Shown here one piece after another: positions 9,110 to 16,549 of a stretch of DNA of 64,000 bases (position 1 is its first letter; every line of letters starts with the position of its first letter). Source of the DNA: Peptostreptococcaceae bacterium oral taxon 113 str. W5053 (GTDB taxonomy: Bacteria; Bacillota; Clostridia; Tissierellales; Peptoniphilaceae); assembly GCA_000467935.1 (NCBI GenBank), contig KI259812.1, forward strand, positions 94,817 to 158,816, given 5' to 3'. The position numbers and the translations under genes were made by a program. The notes under the pieces were generated by a model. The model was not told the origin of the DNA. It made no database searches and saw only the letters and a program-made list of their open reading frames with translations.

Positions 9110-9879
9110 ACTTTCGACCTTAAGAATTTTTCTTCCATACGAAGTACGAAACCGTGGGGAAGCAGGCGGGAGATAAGATAGATGGTTTTCGCCGTGTAGT
9201 GGGAGATGGAGATATCTTTTCCCCGTTTCGCCCGCTTAATGGCGGTGGCAACAACTTTTTCTTTGGGCTCCATGCCTATTTTTTTGATGAGATTGACTTC
9301 TTTTTCAACACCTGCACGTTGGAAAAATTCGGTTTCCACCGGATTTGGACAGATGGCGACGACTTGGATGCCGTAGCGCTTGAGTTCTTGGTTTAAAGCT
9401 CTGGAGAAGCTTAGAACAAAGGCTTTGCCGGCGGCATAGACGGCAAAATAGGGTTGGGGCAAAAAGGCGGCTACACTGGCGAATTGATAGATGACGCTGC
9501 CCCTGACCAAATAGGGAAGGGAGAGTTTGGTGATGGCGAGTAACGCACGGCAGTTTAGGTCTACCATACCCAGTGCATCTTTTTCGCTGATATCTTTAAA
9601 ATCGCCGATTTTTCCATAGCCTGCCGCATTGACCAGGGTGATGATTCGCACATCTTCCAGGGCAAGGGCTTGTTTAATTTCTTGAAAGGATTCCGTTTGT
9701 GTCAAATCCAATCCGAAGGCGCGTCCTCGAAGACCTTCCTGTCGGAGGAGAGCTTCCATTTTTTCTTTGCGTCGGGCAATAAGCCAAAATTCTTCATCGT
9801 TCACGCTGCCTTTCAGCTGGCGTACAAATTCCATACCCATGCCGGAAGAGGCGCCGGTGATCAGGTGAATCTTTTTCAT
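9106..9879 (-). CDS. Short-chain dehydrogenase/reductase (SDR)
   Basis: 257 residues, classical SDR. Cofactor motif TGASSGMG at about 8-15, NAAGYG about 86-91, catalytic Ser in the QFASVAAF strand and catalytic YAAGK (about 149-153). ARRKEK after strand 2 suggests NADP preference. The product and substrate are unknown. The overlap by 4 nt with both neighbours (pncB upstream, GNAT downstream) makes a tight three-gene operon. Confidence 0.88.
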   Translation of the reverse strand: MKKIHLITGASSGMGMEFVRQLKGSVNDEEFWLIARRKEKMEALLRQEGLRGRAFGLDLTQTESFQEIKQALALEDVRIITLVNAAGYGKIGDFKDISEKDALGMVDLNCRALLAITKLSLPYLVRGSVIYQFASVAAFLPQPYFAVYAAGKAFVLSFSRALNQELKRYGIQVVAICPNPVETEFFQRAGVEKEVNLIKKIGMEPKEKVVATAIKRAKRGKDISISHYTAKTIYLISRLLPHGFVLRMEEKFLRSKV

Positions 9880-11342
9880 GCTTGTCCTCCTTTATGGTTG
9901 GCTAAAAGTTTTTGCTGCATTTCCCAAAGATTTTGAGAGTAGTCTACAATATAGAGGTGAGGACGGTCGAAACGTTTCACTTCGTCCCACAGGCGATCCA
10001 CTTCTTCCATGCAGTGTTTACGGATTTCTTGCAAATCGGGCAAATCATAGACCAATTTTCCGTTTTGGAAGATGGGGACCATTAATTTTTTGGTGTAGAA
10101 ATTTTTGATGCTTCGACGTTTCCATGTGTAAATCGGGTCGAAGATTTCAATGGGTGTATCGTCTTGAATTTCTTCGTCGTGGAGAATAATTAAATCCGCT
10201 TCCGCATGATGGGTGTTTTTGTCGTAAAACCGAATGATATTTTTAAAGCCGGGCAAGGTGATTTTGGAGACATTTTCGCTGATTTTGATTTTGGGGATTA
10301 AATTTCCCTCTGTATCTTCCACGGCAACTAATTTGTACACACCGCCGAAAACCGGTTCCGATTTGGCGGTAATCAGTCTTTCTCCGACACCGAAGCTGTC
10401 TAATTTTGCCCCTTGAACCAGAAGTTCCCGAATTTTATATTCATCCAAAGAGTTGGAGGCTACAATGCCACAGTCCGGATAGCCAGCTTCATCCAAAAGC
10501 TTGCGGGCTTCTTTGGAAAGATAGGCGATGTCGCCGGAGTCGATGCGAATGCCTTTGGGGCGTTTGCCTATGGGTTTTAAGATTTCGTCAAAAACTCGAA
10601 TGGCGTTGGGAATGCCTTGTCTTAAAGTATCGTAGGTATCCACCAAAAGGGTGCAGTTGTCCGGATAGGTTCGGGCAAAAGCTTTGAAGGCCTCGTATTC
10701 CGAGTTGTAGAGCATAATCATGGAATGTGCCATAGTGCCTAAAGCGGGAGATCCGAAGAGGGAATCTGCCAGAGTGTTGGCAGTGCCTGCCGCGCCGGCG
10801 ATATAAGATGCTCTGGCACCCAAGACGGCTCCGTCGGCTCCCTGTGCCCGACGGGAACCGAATTCCATGACGGGGCGTCCGTTCGCCGCACGAACGATAC
10901 GATTGGTTTTGGTGGCAATTAAACTTTGGTGATTGACGGAAATTAAAATCATGGTTTCCATAAGTTGCGCTTCCATGATGGGAGCGCGGACGGTTACCAA
11001 AGGTTCTTTGGGGAAGACAACGGTGCCTTCCGGTACCGCCCAAATGTCGCCGGTAAATTGAAAATGACGTAAGTAATCCAGGAATTTTTCGGAGAAAAGA
11101 TTTTTGGAGCGCAGATAGTCAATATCTTCCTCTGTGAATTTAAGATTTTGAATGTATTCTACCATTTGTTCCAATCCGGCGGCGATGGCAAAGCCGCCTT
11201 CATCGGGAACATTGCGGAAGAACATATCAAAATAGGCGATGATGCCGTCCATATCGGTTTCTAAAAAGGCATTTCCCATGGTGAATTCATAAAAGTCCGT
11301 CAGCATGGAAAGATTGCGCTTGCTTGTCCAGTCCGTTTTCAT
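9876..11342 (-). CDS. pncB: Nicotinate phosphoribosyltransferase
   Basis: 488 residues. It makes nicotinate mononucleotide from nicotinate, PRPP and ATP in NAD salvage. Typical Firmicute-type sequence: N-terminal LTDFYEFTMGNAF, the EFGSRRAQG motif, RIDSGDIAYLSKEARKLLDEAG, and the C-terminal domain with SLDEYKI and GVGERLIT. ATG at 11342 is preferred over an upstream in-frame TTG (11348) because GGAGG lies 6 nt before it. The promoter and first seven codons of this gene are duplicated at 18.14-18.30 kb. Confidence 0.95.
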   Translation of the reverse strand: MKTDWTSKRNLSMLTDFYEFTMGNAFLETDMDGIIAYFDMFFRNVPDEGGFAIAAGLEQMVEYIQNLKFTEEDIDYLRSKNLFSEKFLDYLRHFQFTGDIWAVPEGTVVFPKEPLVTVRAPIMEAQLMETMILISVNHQSLIATKTNRIVRAANGRPVMEFGSRRAQGADGAVLGARASYIAGAAGTANTLADSLFGSPALGTMAHSMIMLYNSEYEAFKAFARTYPDNCTLLVDTYDTLRQGIPNAIRVFDEILKPIGKRPKGIRIDSGDIAYLSKEARKLLDEAGYPDCGIVASNSLDEYKIRELLVQGAKLDSFGVGERLITAKSEPVFGGVYKLVAVEDTEGNLIPKIKISENVSKITLPGFKNIIRFYDKNTHHAEADLIILHDEEIQDDTPIEIFDPIYTWKRRSIKNFYTKKLMVPIFQNGKLVYDLPDLQEIRKHCMEEVDRLWDEVKRFDRPHLYIVDYSQNLWEMQQKLLANHKGGQA

Positions 11343-11376
11343 ATTCAACCTCCACTTGTATTTATTCTATGCCTTT

Positions 11377-11406
11377 ATTATATCCATAAACGGGAGAAAC
11401 ATTCAA
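11377..11406 (-). promoter_or_regulatory. Promoter of pncB (original copy)
   Basis: Read on the minus strand: TTGAAT (11401-11406), 18-bp spacer, TATAAT (11377-11382). About 35 bp before the pncB start. It lies wholly within the duplicated segment. Confidence 0.65.
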
Positions 11407-11433
11407 AAAACGAGAAATTAAGGAATAAAAATA

Positions 11434-11476
11434 AAAAGAAGTGAAAAATTCAAATTGCAAATTTTCCACTTCTTTT
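11434..11476. terminator. Stem-loop within direct repeat A, terminator of the island operon
   Basis: AAAAGAAGTG(G/A)AAA-type imperfect inverted repeat around a short AT-rich loop, ending with TTTT on either strand. It sits 7 bp beyond the permease stop codon and just upstream of the pncB promoter. The same hairpin exists in copy B at about 18246-18288. Confidence 0.6.
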
Positions 11477-11482
11477 AATCTG

Positions 11483-12856
11483 TCAAATCAATCCAATTGA
11501 ACTTATGATATTTGCAACGATCCAACCGGAGGCATAATAAGCCATAAACTGAACGCCTGTATGAATTTCAAAAATATTATGAAGTATTCCTCCGAACAAT
11601 CCAATACAAAGAGCTATAAGAATTCCCATGATTCCGGCTTCATAAAAAGCCAACATGAAGATCAAACCTAAGAAAGCTCCGATTAATGCTTCATGACTTA
11701 TTTTTTTAAACATCATTTCTGTCCATTTTCTTGCATTTTTTATAGCCAACGGATAGGCGAATAGAGATCCTGCCACTACAGCCAATAAACCGATGAAAAT
11801 ATAATCAGAAATGGTTAAAAATGAAGATAAATTATGAATCGGATCTATAGTGAATCTGGGAGGAGCATTAAATAATGGAGCTCCCGGTCCGAGTGCTACC
11901 GGACTGATTGGAAGGCCAAAAGCCAGTAAAGAAATGATTATACCGCCAAGATAGGTTGCATTACTGACGGCATCCTGGACGGCTACTGTAGATGTAATTT
12001 TGGTATATAATTCTTTATTTTTTCCGGCCACCAATTCGCCAAGTAATACGGTTGTTCCTACTGGAGAAAAAGTAAACATTCCCGTTGAGGCAACAGATGA
12101 TGTAAACACTTCCTTTTTTTGTCTTTTTGTTAATAATTTTAATGGGTTGGGATATAAGGAATATTTGTTTTTAGAATCGGGTGCCAGCCAGATATCTGCC
12201 GGTTGAGTTCTCGATTGACTTTTTCTCATATTCGGAACCATTACATTAAATAACTCGGAGATCATAGGACCTATGGTGATTCCCATAAATATCGATATGA
12301 ATAGCGATTTTCCGACGGATTCTACAGCAATTCTTTGAAAACCTTGAATCAAAAACGAATAAGGAATCAATGATATAACTGCGGCCCATTTCGCTTTTGA
12401 CATATAGGCAATGATGGCCGCCCCTATGGTAAATATTAAACCGATATACGGTTTGATAACATCTCCTAAAGGTGCAAGTAAAAAAGCAAAGGCAACGGCA
12501 ACAGGAACAGCTATAAAAGAACCTATTAAAGAACCGACAGCCATTTTTTTCATAATTACATGGGGAATACCTAATCTTTTTCCAAGAGAACTGTATCGGA
12601 CCATAGGAACTGCCATTGTTGAGCCTGGAAGAGCCGCCATAGAAGTCGGTACGGTATGGCTTATTTGCATAGCAACAATTATTCCGATAAACCATGCGTA
12701 AAGCACTATCGGATTTAGTCCTAATAATACAAGCACAAGTGTTAGCGGAGCCATGGTTGCCGTTTCATCTGTACCGGGAATTATTCCGACGATTGTAAAA
12801 ATAATTCCGCCGAGAAACGCAACGAAAAAAGCTTCTAATATTATTAAAATATCCAT
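11483..12856 (-). CDS. TctA-family (DUF112-like) carboxylate transporter permease
   Basis: 457 residues with about 10-12 membrane helices. The family motif is at the N-terminus (GIIPGTDETATMAPLTL) with a second internal PGSTMAVPM-type segment, as in the large permease of tripartite tricarboxylate transporters, which is somewhat longer (about 500). No periplasmic binding protein (TctC) gene is nearby. Within this operon it most likely imports the substrate of the HMG-CoA reductase/AtuA enzymes, possibly mevalonate or another branched hydroxy acid; that is inference. Last gene of the operon; its stop touches direct repeat A. Confidence 0.8.
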   Translation of the reverse strand: MDILIILEAFFVAFLGGIIFTIVGIIPGTDETATMAPLTLVLVLLGLNPIVLYAWFIGIIVAMQISHTVPTSMAALPGSTMAVPMVRYSSLGKRLGIPHVIMKKMAVGSLIGSFIAVPVAVAFAFLLAPLGDVIKPYIGLIFTIGAAIIAYMSKAKWAAVISLIPYSFLIQGFQRIAVESVGKSLFISIFMGITIGPMISELFNVMVPNMRKSQSRTQPADIWLAPDSKNKYSLYPNPLKLLTKRQKKEVFTSSVASTGMFTFSPVGTTVLLGELVAGKNKELYTKITSTVAVQDAVSNATYLGGIIISLLAFGLPISPVALGPGAPLFNAPPRFTIDPIHNLSSFLTISDYIFIGLLAVVAGSLFAYPLAIKNARKWTEMMFKKISHEALIGAFLGLIFMLAFYEAGIMGILIALCIGLFGGILHNIFEIHTGVQFMAYYASGWIVANIISSIGLI

Positions 12857-12857
12857 A

Positions 12858-13316
12858 TTACTCTCCTTTTGCCTTAATCTTATATTCAGGTTTATAATTT
12901 TTTGAACTTTTCGGTATCAGAGCAAGTAAAGTATAAAGATTTAAATCTTCAAGTTCTTTAATGATATCTTTATCTGCTTTTCCTAATTCCACAGCTTCTT
13001 CTTCAACGGACAAACCGGCAGCATGAATGACCTCTCGAATATCTTCAAATTCAAATTTTTCTTCAACCCTCCTTTTTGGTTTAAATAATTTGGCAGAGAT
13101 CACACCAGAAAGAATACAACCGGCGACTCCGACTATTAGAGCATATCCGTTGGCTAAACTGGGTTCAATATTTTTCATATTATGAAATATTTTTTGACCG
13201 ACGAGGAAAAAAAACATGGTCAATATAACGCCTAATAAACAGGATAAAGCCAATTCTTTTAAAATAACTCTATCTCCCCATACTTCTGTATATTTTGGTA
13301 CATTTTCGCCTTTCAT
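12858..13316 (-). CDS. Small membrane protein, putative partner of the TctA-like permease
   Basis: 152 residues. Two clear membrane helices (about 22-44 and 56-78), a basic stop-transfer (KPKRRVEEK), then an acidic cytoplasmic region of about 70 residues. I do not recognise the family. Size recalls TctB, the small subunit of tripartite tricarboxylate transporters, but TctB has four helices and no such tail. It lies one base from the permease gene and 9 bp after the HMG-CoA reductase gene, so it probably belongs to the transporter. Confidence 0.65.
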   Translation of the reverse strand: MKGENVPKYTEVWGDRVILKELALSCLLGVILTMFFFLVGQKIFHNMKNIEPSLANGYALIVGVAGCILSGVISAKLFKPKRRVEEKFEFEDIREVIHAAGLSVEEEAVELGKADKDIIKELEDLNLYTLLALIPKSSKNYKPEYKIKAKGE

Positions 13317-13325
13317 TTGCGCCTC

Positions 13326-14582
13326 CTATTTTTCTAACAGTTTTTTTGCGTACTCAGTGTTTATTTTTTTATCTTCAATCATTTGTTTTACAACTTTTTC
13401 TATATCTTCACCCTTTGCTCCCGCTTGTATAGCTACGTTCTTTGCATGAAGAGACATATGTCCTCTTTGTATACCTTCTGTTGCCAATGCTCGAATAGCG
13501 GATAGATTTTGTGCTAATCCAAGTGCTGCATAAACTTCTCCAAGTTCTTTGGCGGATTTTACACCGAGTATAGATACAGACACTTGAGCTTGTGGATGGG
13601 ATTTTGTCGCTCCTCCGACTAAACCTACAGCCATTGGAAGTTCAATAGTACCTACTAAATCGCCATGGATATCTTTTTCCCAACTGGTCAGCGGTAAATA
13701 TTGTCCTGTAATCGCTGCATAGGCATGAGCACCGGATTCAATAGCTCTGGTATCATTTCCTGTAGCCATTACGGCGGCAGAGATTCCGTTCATGATTCCT
13801 TTGTTATGTGTTGCAGCTCTATAGGGATCCGACAAGGCGAAATCTTGAGCTGCAACGATTTTATCAACGACCTCTTCTCCGCCTAATTCTTCTTTTTTGA
13901 TTTTCACACCGGCCCTAACCAATCTGTCCGTGGCAAGATTTGTTAAAATTCTTAAATAAACTTTTCCGCCAGTTAATTTTTCTATATATGGCGCAATACT
14001 TTCAGCCATCGTATTGACGGCGTTTGCTCCCATAGCATCCAGTGTATTGACTTTTAAATGAACGATTAATAAATTTTCATTTTTAGGTGTTTTCATAACT
14101 CGAACATCCACATCAACGGCACCTCCTCCTAAATTCACAAGGACAGGATCGCAATCATTACATCTTTTTATAATTTCACTTGTATGTTCTAAAATGATCA
14201 TTTTTGCATAATTGCAATCCATCGCATCGATTACCTGTATCTGAGCAATCATATTTGATTTTACATAAAAAGCCTTAAATCCGCCGGATGACCTGGCAAC
14301 CTTGGCTCCATTACTTGCTGCCGCAATTACGGACGGTTCTTCTGTGACCATTGGAATTAAATAATCTTTCCCGTTGATCATAAAGTTTAAAGCTACGCCT
14401 ATTGGAAGAGAGTATATGCCGATAACATTTTCGACCATATGATCAGCTCTATTGATGTCTAAAGAGGCGGGATCTTTTAAAATATTAATTTGTTCTTCCG
14501 TCAGATTGCTAAATTCCTTAACTTTTTCTAATCTTTCATCGATGGATAATTTGTAAAAGCCTGAATAGTTACTATTTTTCAT
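13326..14582 (-). CDS. Class II (degradative-type) hydroxymethylglutaryl-CoA reductase
   Basis: 418 residues, full length. It interconverts HMG-CoA and mevalonate with NAD(P)(H). Class II marks: ENVIGIYSLPIGVALNF (51 on), PMVTEEPSVIAAAS (catalytic Glu about 81/82), DAMGAN, THNKGIMNG with Lys261 and Asn265, GNDTRAIE with Asp277, and GHMSLHAKN with the C-terminal flap His (375). All catalytic residues are present. Start ATG 14582 has AAAGGA upstream and begins one base after the preceding stop; an earlier ATG (14609) lacks a ribosome site. No other mevalonate-pathway gene is near, which favours mevalonate oxidation over isoprenoid synthesis (inference). Confidence 0.93.
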   Translation of the reverse strand: MKNSNYSGFYKLSIDERLEKVKEFSNLTEEQINILKDPASLDINRADHMVENVIGIYSLPIGVALNFMINGKDYLIPMVTEEPSVIAAASNGAKVARSSGGFKAFYVKSNMIAQIQVIDAMDCNYAKMIILEHTSEIIKRCNDCDPVLVNLGGGAVDVDVRVMKTPKNENLLIVHLKVNTLDAMGANAVNTMAESIAPYIEKLTGGKVYLRILTNLATDRLVRAGVKIKKEELGGEEVVDKIVAAQDFALSDPYRAATHNKGIMNGISAAVMATGNDTRAIESGAHAYAAITGQYLPLTSWEKDIHGDLVGTIELPMAVGLVGGATKSHPQAQVSVSILGVKSAKELGEVYAALGLAQNLSAIRALATEGIQRGHMSLHAKNVAIQAGAKGEDIEKVVKQMIEDKKINTEYAKKLLEK

Positions 14583-14583
14583 A

Positions 14584-14928
14584 CTATAAATCCTTTCTAT
14601 ATTGCTCATAAATATTTCTATCTATTTTCATTCTAAGAAGAGCGCTAAACATAGATTTTCCTAAAGAATCCAATCTCAAAGATAAAGTAGCGCCTCCTCC
14701 AAGTGCTTCTTTCATAACAAAATTCATGCCCTTAAGACTATCGACTTCATATCTTTTTATTTCTCCGAAAACGATACCTTCAAAGTGCTTTTTCACTCTC
14801 TCTACAGTTAAATAGTCTTTTAAAAATTCATAATCTTTTTCATCTTTGGGATAAACGCACAGATTACTTATATTTCCTTTGTCTCCGGAACGTCCGTGAG
14901 CGATATCATTTAACAATAATTCTTTCAT
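14584..14928 (-). CDS. AtuA-like ferredoxin-fold small protein
   Basis: 114 residues. The sequence LNDIAHGRSGDKGNISNL and the central KRYEVDSLKGMNFVMKEALGGGATLSLRLDSLGK match the domain that forms the C-terminal part of longer AtuA proteins and here is encoded as a separate gene. Its ATG shares one base with the atuA stop (TAATG), with GAGGTG just upstream. A 21-codon upstream extension overlaps atuA and is not used. The two proteins probably form one complex. Confidence 0.85.
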   Translation of the reverse strand: MKELLLNDIAHGRSGDKGNISNLCVYPKDEKDYEFLKDYLTVERVKKHFEGIVFGEIKRYEVDSLKGMNFVMKEALGGGATLSLRLDSLGKSMFSALLRMKIDRNIYEQYRKDL

Positions 14929-16304
14929 TATTTCACCTCTATAATATTTGTCTGTAGCTTTAACATATCTCTTAGAATGAGAGTAGGCCATAATCCAATC
15001 ACGCTTTGGATTTTTGCTCTACCCCCAAAAAAGGAAGCTCCCGGAGGACCGTTTAATTGCAGAGGACTTATTTCAGGAACCAATTTATAAGCTTCTTCTT
15101 TAGTGTCCGTTCTAATTGCAATTCTTAGCAAAACTTCATTTAAATTTTTCACGAAATCCGGATTCATATTTGCAACTTTTAAATGTAAAGCATTGAGACC
15201 TACGAAATCGATTCTTATATCTTTTGTTTTTAGATTTTTTCTTTCCATTTTTTTCATAATGATTTCGGAGGCTAATTTAGCTTTTTCATAGGCATCTGGC
15301 CATGCAAAATTTAAATAGGTCTCCACTTTATAGCCAGCATGATATCCGATAGACAACTTTAACAGATTCGATCTTTTCTTTCCTTTGACATTCTTTAATT
15401 CAACAAAATCTTCTTTTACTTCTTCAATTTTTGCGTGGCTAAAATCCGCAATAACATCCGGAGTGATATAATTAGCCGGGTCATGGATTTCATATAAAAA
15501 CTGTTCTTTTAAAGATTGTTCGGTGACTACTCCTCCTGAGGTATCGGTTTTTGTAAAAAAGGTTTTATCTTCTGTGACTTCAGCAATGGGAAATCCCAAT
15601 CTATCCATATTCTTTATATTTCTCCAATCATATTGATAATTACCGCCGGAAGCCTGTCCGCCGCACTCCAACATATGACCTACCGCTATACCTCTGGCTA
15701 TGCTGTCATAATCCTTTTCATCCCAGCCGAACTCATGCATTAAAGGAGACATAAACAATGTGGAATCCGCCGCTCTGCCTGTTACAATAACATCGGCTTG
15801 ATTCTCTAAAGCTTCGATGATTGGCTCATGCCCAAAATAAACATTTGCATTTAAAATTTTATCTTTAATATTTTCAAGTCTTCTGCCATCATCCATGTTT
15901 AGAAATTCATATCCCTCTTTCATATATTTTTCTAAATCGTCTTTTAAATCATCTCCTTCCACATAACCGATTTTATAATTTTTGATATTTTTTCCTTTGA
16001 CCACTTCTCCAAGTTTTTCAACTAAAGCTTTTACATTGACACCTCCTGCATTAGCCAGTATTTTAATATTTTGTTTGGAGCTGTCTTCCAAAATTGCTGA
16101 AAATAAATGGACAAAATCTTTGGCAAAGCCTGCATTCGGATTTTCATTTTTTTTTCTTTGCAAGATAGACATCGTAAGCTCTGCTAAATAGTCACATGCC
16201 AAATAATTCAGCCTTCCATGTTTTACCATGTCAATTGCAGCGTCCGGACTGTCTCCCCAAAATCCTTGACCGCCGCCAATCCTAATTGTTTTTGATTCAC
16301 TCAT
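14928..16304 (-). CDS. AtuA family protein (DUF1446, acyclic terpene utilisation)
   Basis: 458 residues. N-terminal IRIGGGQGFWGDSPDAA and LNYLACDYLAELTMSIL are the signature of this family; VNVKALVEKLG, TGRAADSTLFMSPLMHEFGWDEKD and HMLECGGQASGGNY follow. The founding member lies in the acyclic terpene (citronellol/geraniol) gene cluster of Pseudomonas; the exact reaction is not established to my knowledge. First gene of the five-gene operon, with AAGGGGG 8 nt upstream and a sigma-54 type promoter at 16352-16367. Confidence 0.88.
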   Translation of the reverse strand: MSESKTIRIGGGQGFWGDSPDAAIDMVKHGRLNYLACDYLAELTMSILQRKKNENPNAGFAKDFVHLFSAILEDSSKQNIKILANAGGVNVKALVEKLGEVVKGKNIKNYKIGYVEGDDLKDDLEKYMKEGYEFLNMDDGRRLENIKDKILNANVYFGHEPIIEALENQADVIVTGRAADSTLFMSPLMHEFGWDEKDYDSIARGIAVGHMLECGGQASGGNYQYDWRNIKNMDRLGFPIAEVTEDKTFFTKTDTSGGVVTEQSLKEQFLYEIHDPANYITPDVIADFSHAKIEEVKEDFVELKNVKGKKRSNLLKLSIGYHAGYKVETYLNFAWPDAYEKAKLASEIIMKKMERKNLKTKDIRIDFVGLNALHLKVANMNPDFVKNLNEVLLRIAIRTDTKEEAYKLVPEISPLQLNGPPGASFFGGRAKIQSVIGLWPTLILRDMLKLQTNIIEVK

Positions 16305-16351
16305 AATTGATTTCCCCCTTAAAAAATATTTTTCTTTTCAATATAAATAAA

Positions 16352-16367
16352 AGCAAAAAATATGCCA
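16352..16367 (-). promoter_or_regulatory. Sigma-54 (-24/-12) promoter of the atuA operon
   Basis: On the minus strand TGGCATATTTTTTGCT: GG and GC separated by exactly 10 bases, as required for RpoN promoters (consensus TGGCAC-N5-TTGCA/T). The start of transcription would be near 16341, about 37 nt before the atuA ATG. The adjacent gene encodes an NtrC-type activator with the sigma-54 contact loop. Confidence 0.8.
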
Positions 16368-16394
16368 GATTTATTTTCTTTCACTCACTGTTGA

Positions 16395-16412
16395 GAAAAA
16401 GCGATCTTTTTC
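16395..16412. promoter_or_regulatory. Palindrome upstream of the sigma-54 promoter, candidate activator site
   Basis: GAAAAAG-CGAT-CTTTTTC, a perfect 7-bp inverted repeat with 4-bp spacer, centred about 62 bp upstream of the predicted start of transcription. Enhancer sites of NtrC-like regulators commonly lie 60-150 bp upstream. It could instead be an incidental hairpin. Confidence 0.45.
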
Positions 16413-16429
16413 CATCTTAAGCGTATAAT

Positions 16430-16470
16430 AAAAGGAACATGATAAATTTGATGTTCATCATGTTCCTTTT
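16430..16470. terminator. Stem-loop between activator gene and atuA operon
   Basis: Perfect 14-bp stem AAAAGGAACATGAT/ATCATGTTCCTTTT with a 13-nt loop. The minus-strand activator gene ends at 16550, about 80 bp before it, so it probably terminates that transcript and insulates the sigma-54 promoter. Confidence 0.65.
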
Positions 16471-16549
16471 AAAATAGAAAAGCCCGAGGATCGATTTCAT
16501 CCTTTTTGTGCAAAGAATGGCAAACAAACGATTTTTCGTGACAAATCTG

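Larger units (their letters stand above)
11320..11483. repeat. Direct repeat, copy A (164 bp) flanking the 6.7-kb island
   Basis: Identical to 18144-18295 except that copy A has 12 extra bases at about 11417-11428. It covers the first seven codons of pncB, its ribosome site and promoter, and a stem-loop (AAAAGAAGTG ... CACTTCTTTT, 11434-11476). The left end is inside pncB; the right end coincides with the last base of the TctA-like gene's stop codon. Confidence 0.97.

Noticed and set aside
10588..11043. 151-codon frame inside pncB on the same strand
   Set aside because: Out-of-phase shadow rich in Arg, His and Ser; pncB itself is unmistakable.
12246..12695. 149-codon frame inside the permease gene
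   Set aside because: Cys/Arg/Tyr-rich shadow of the TctA-like coding strand; no start signals.
11483..12856. Citrate/tricarboxylate uptake as the permease function
   Set aside because: No TctC binding protein and no citrate genes; the operon context points to other acids, so the specific substrate is left open.
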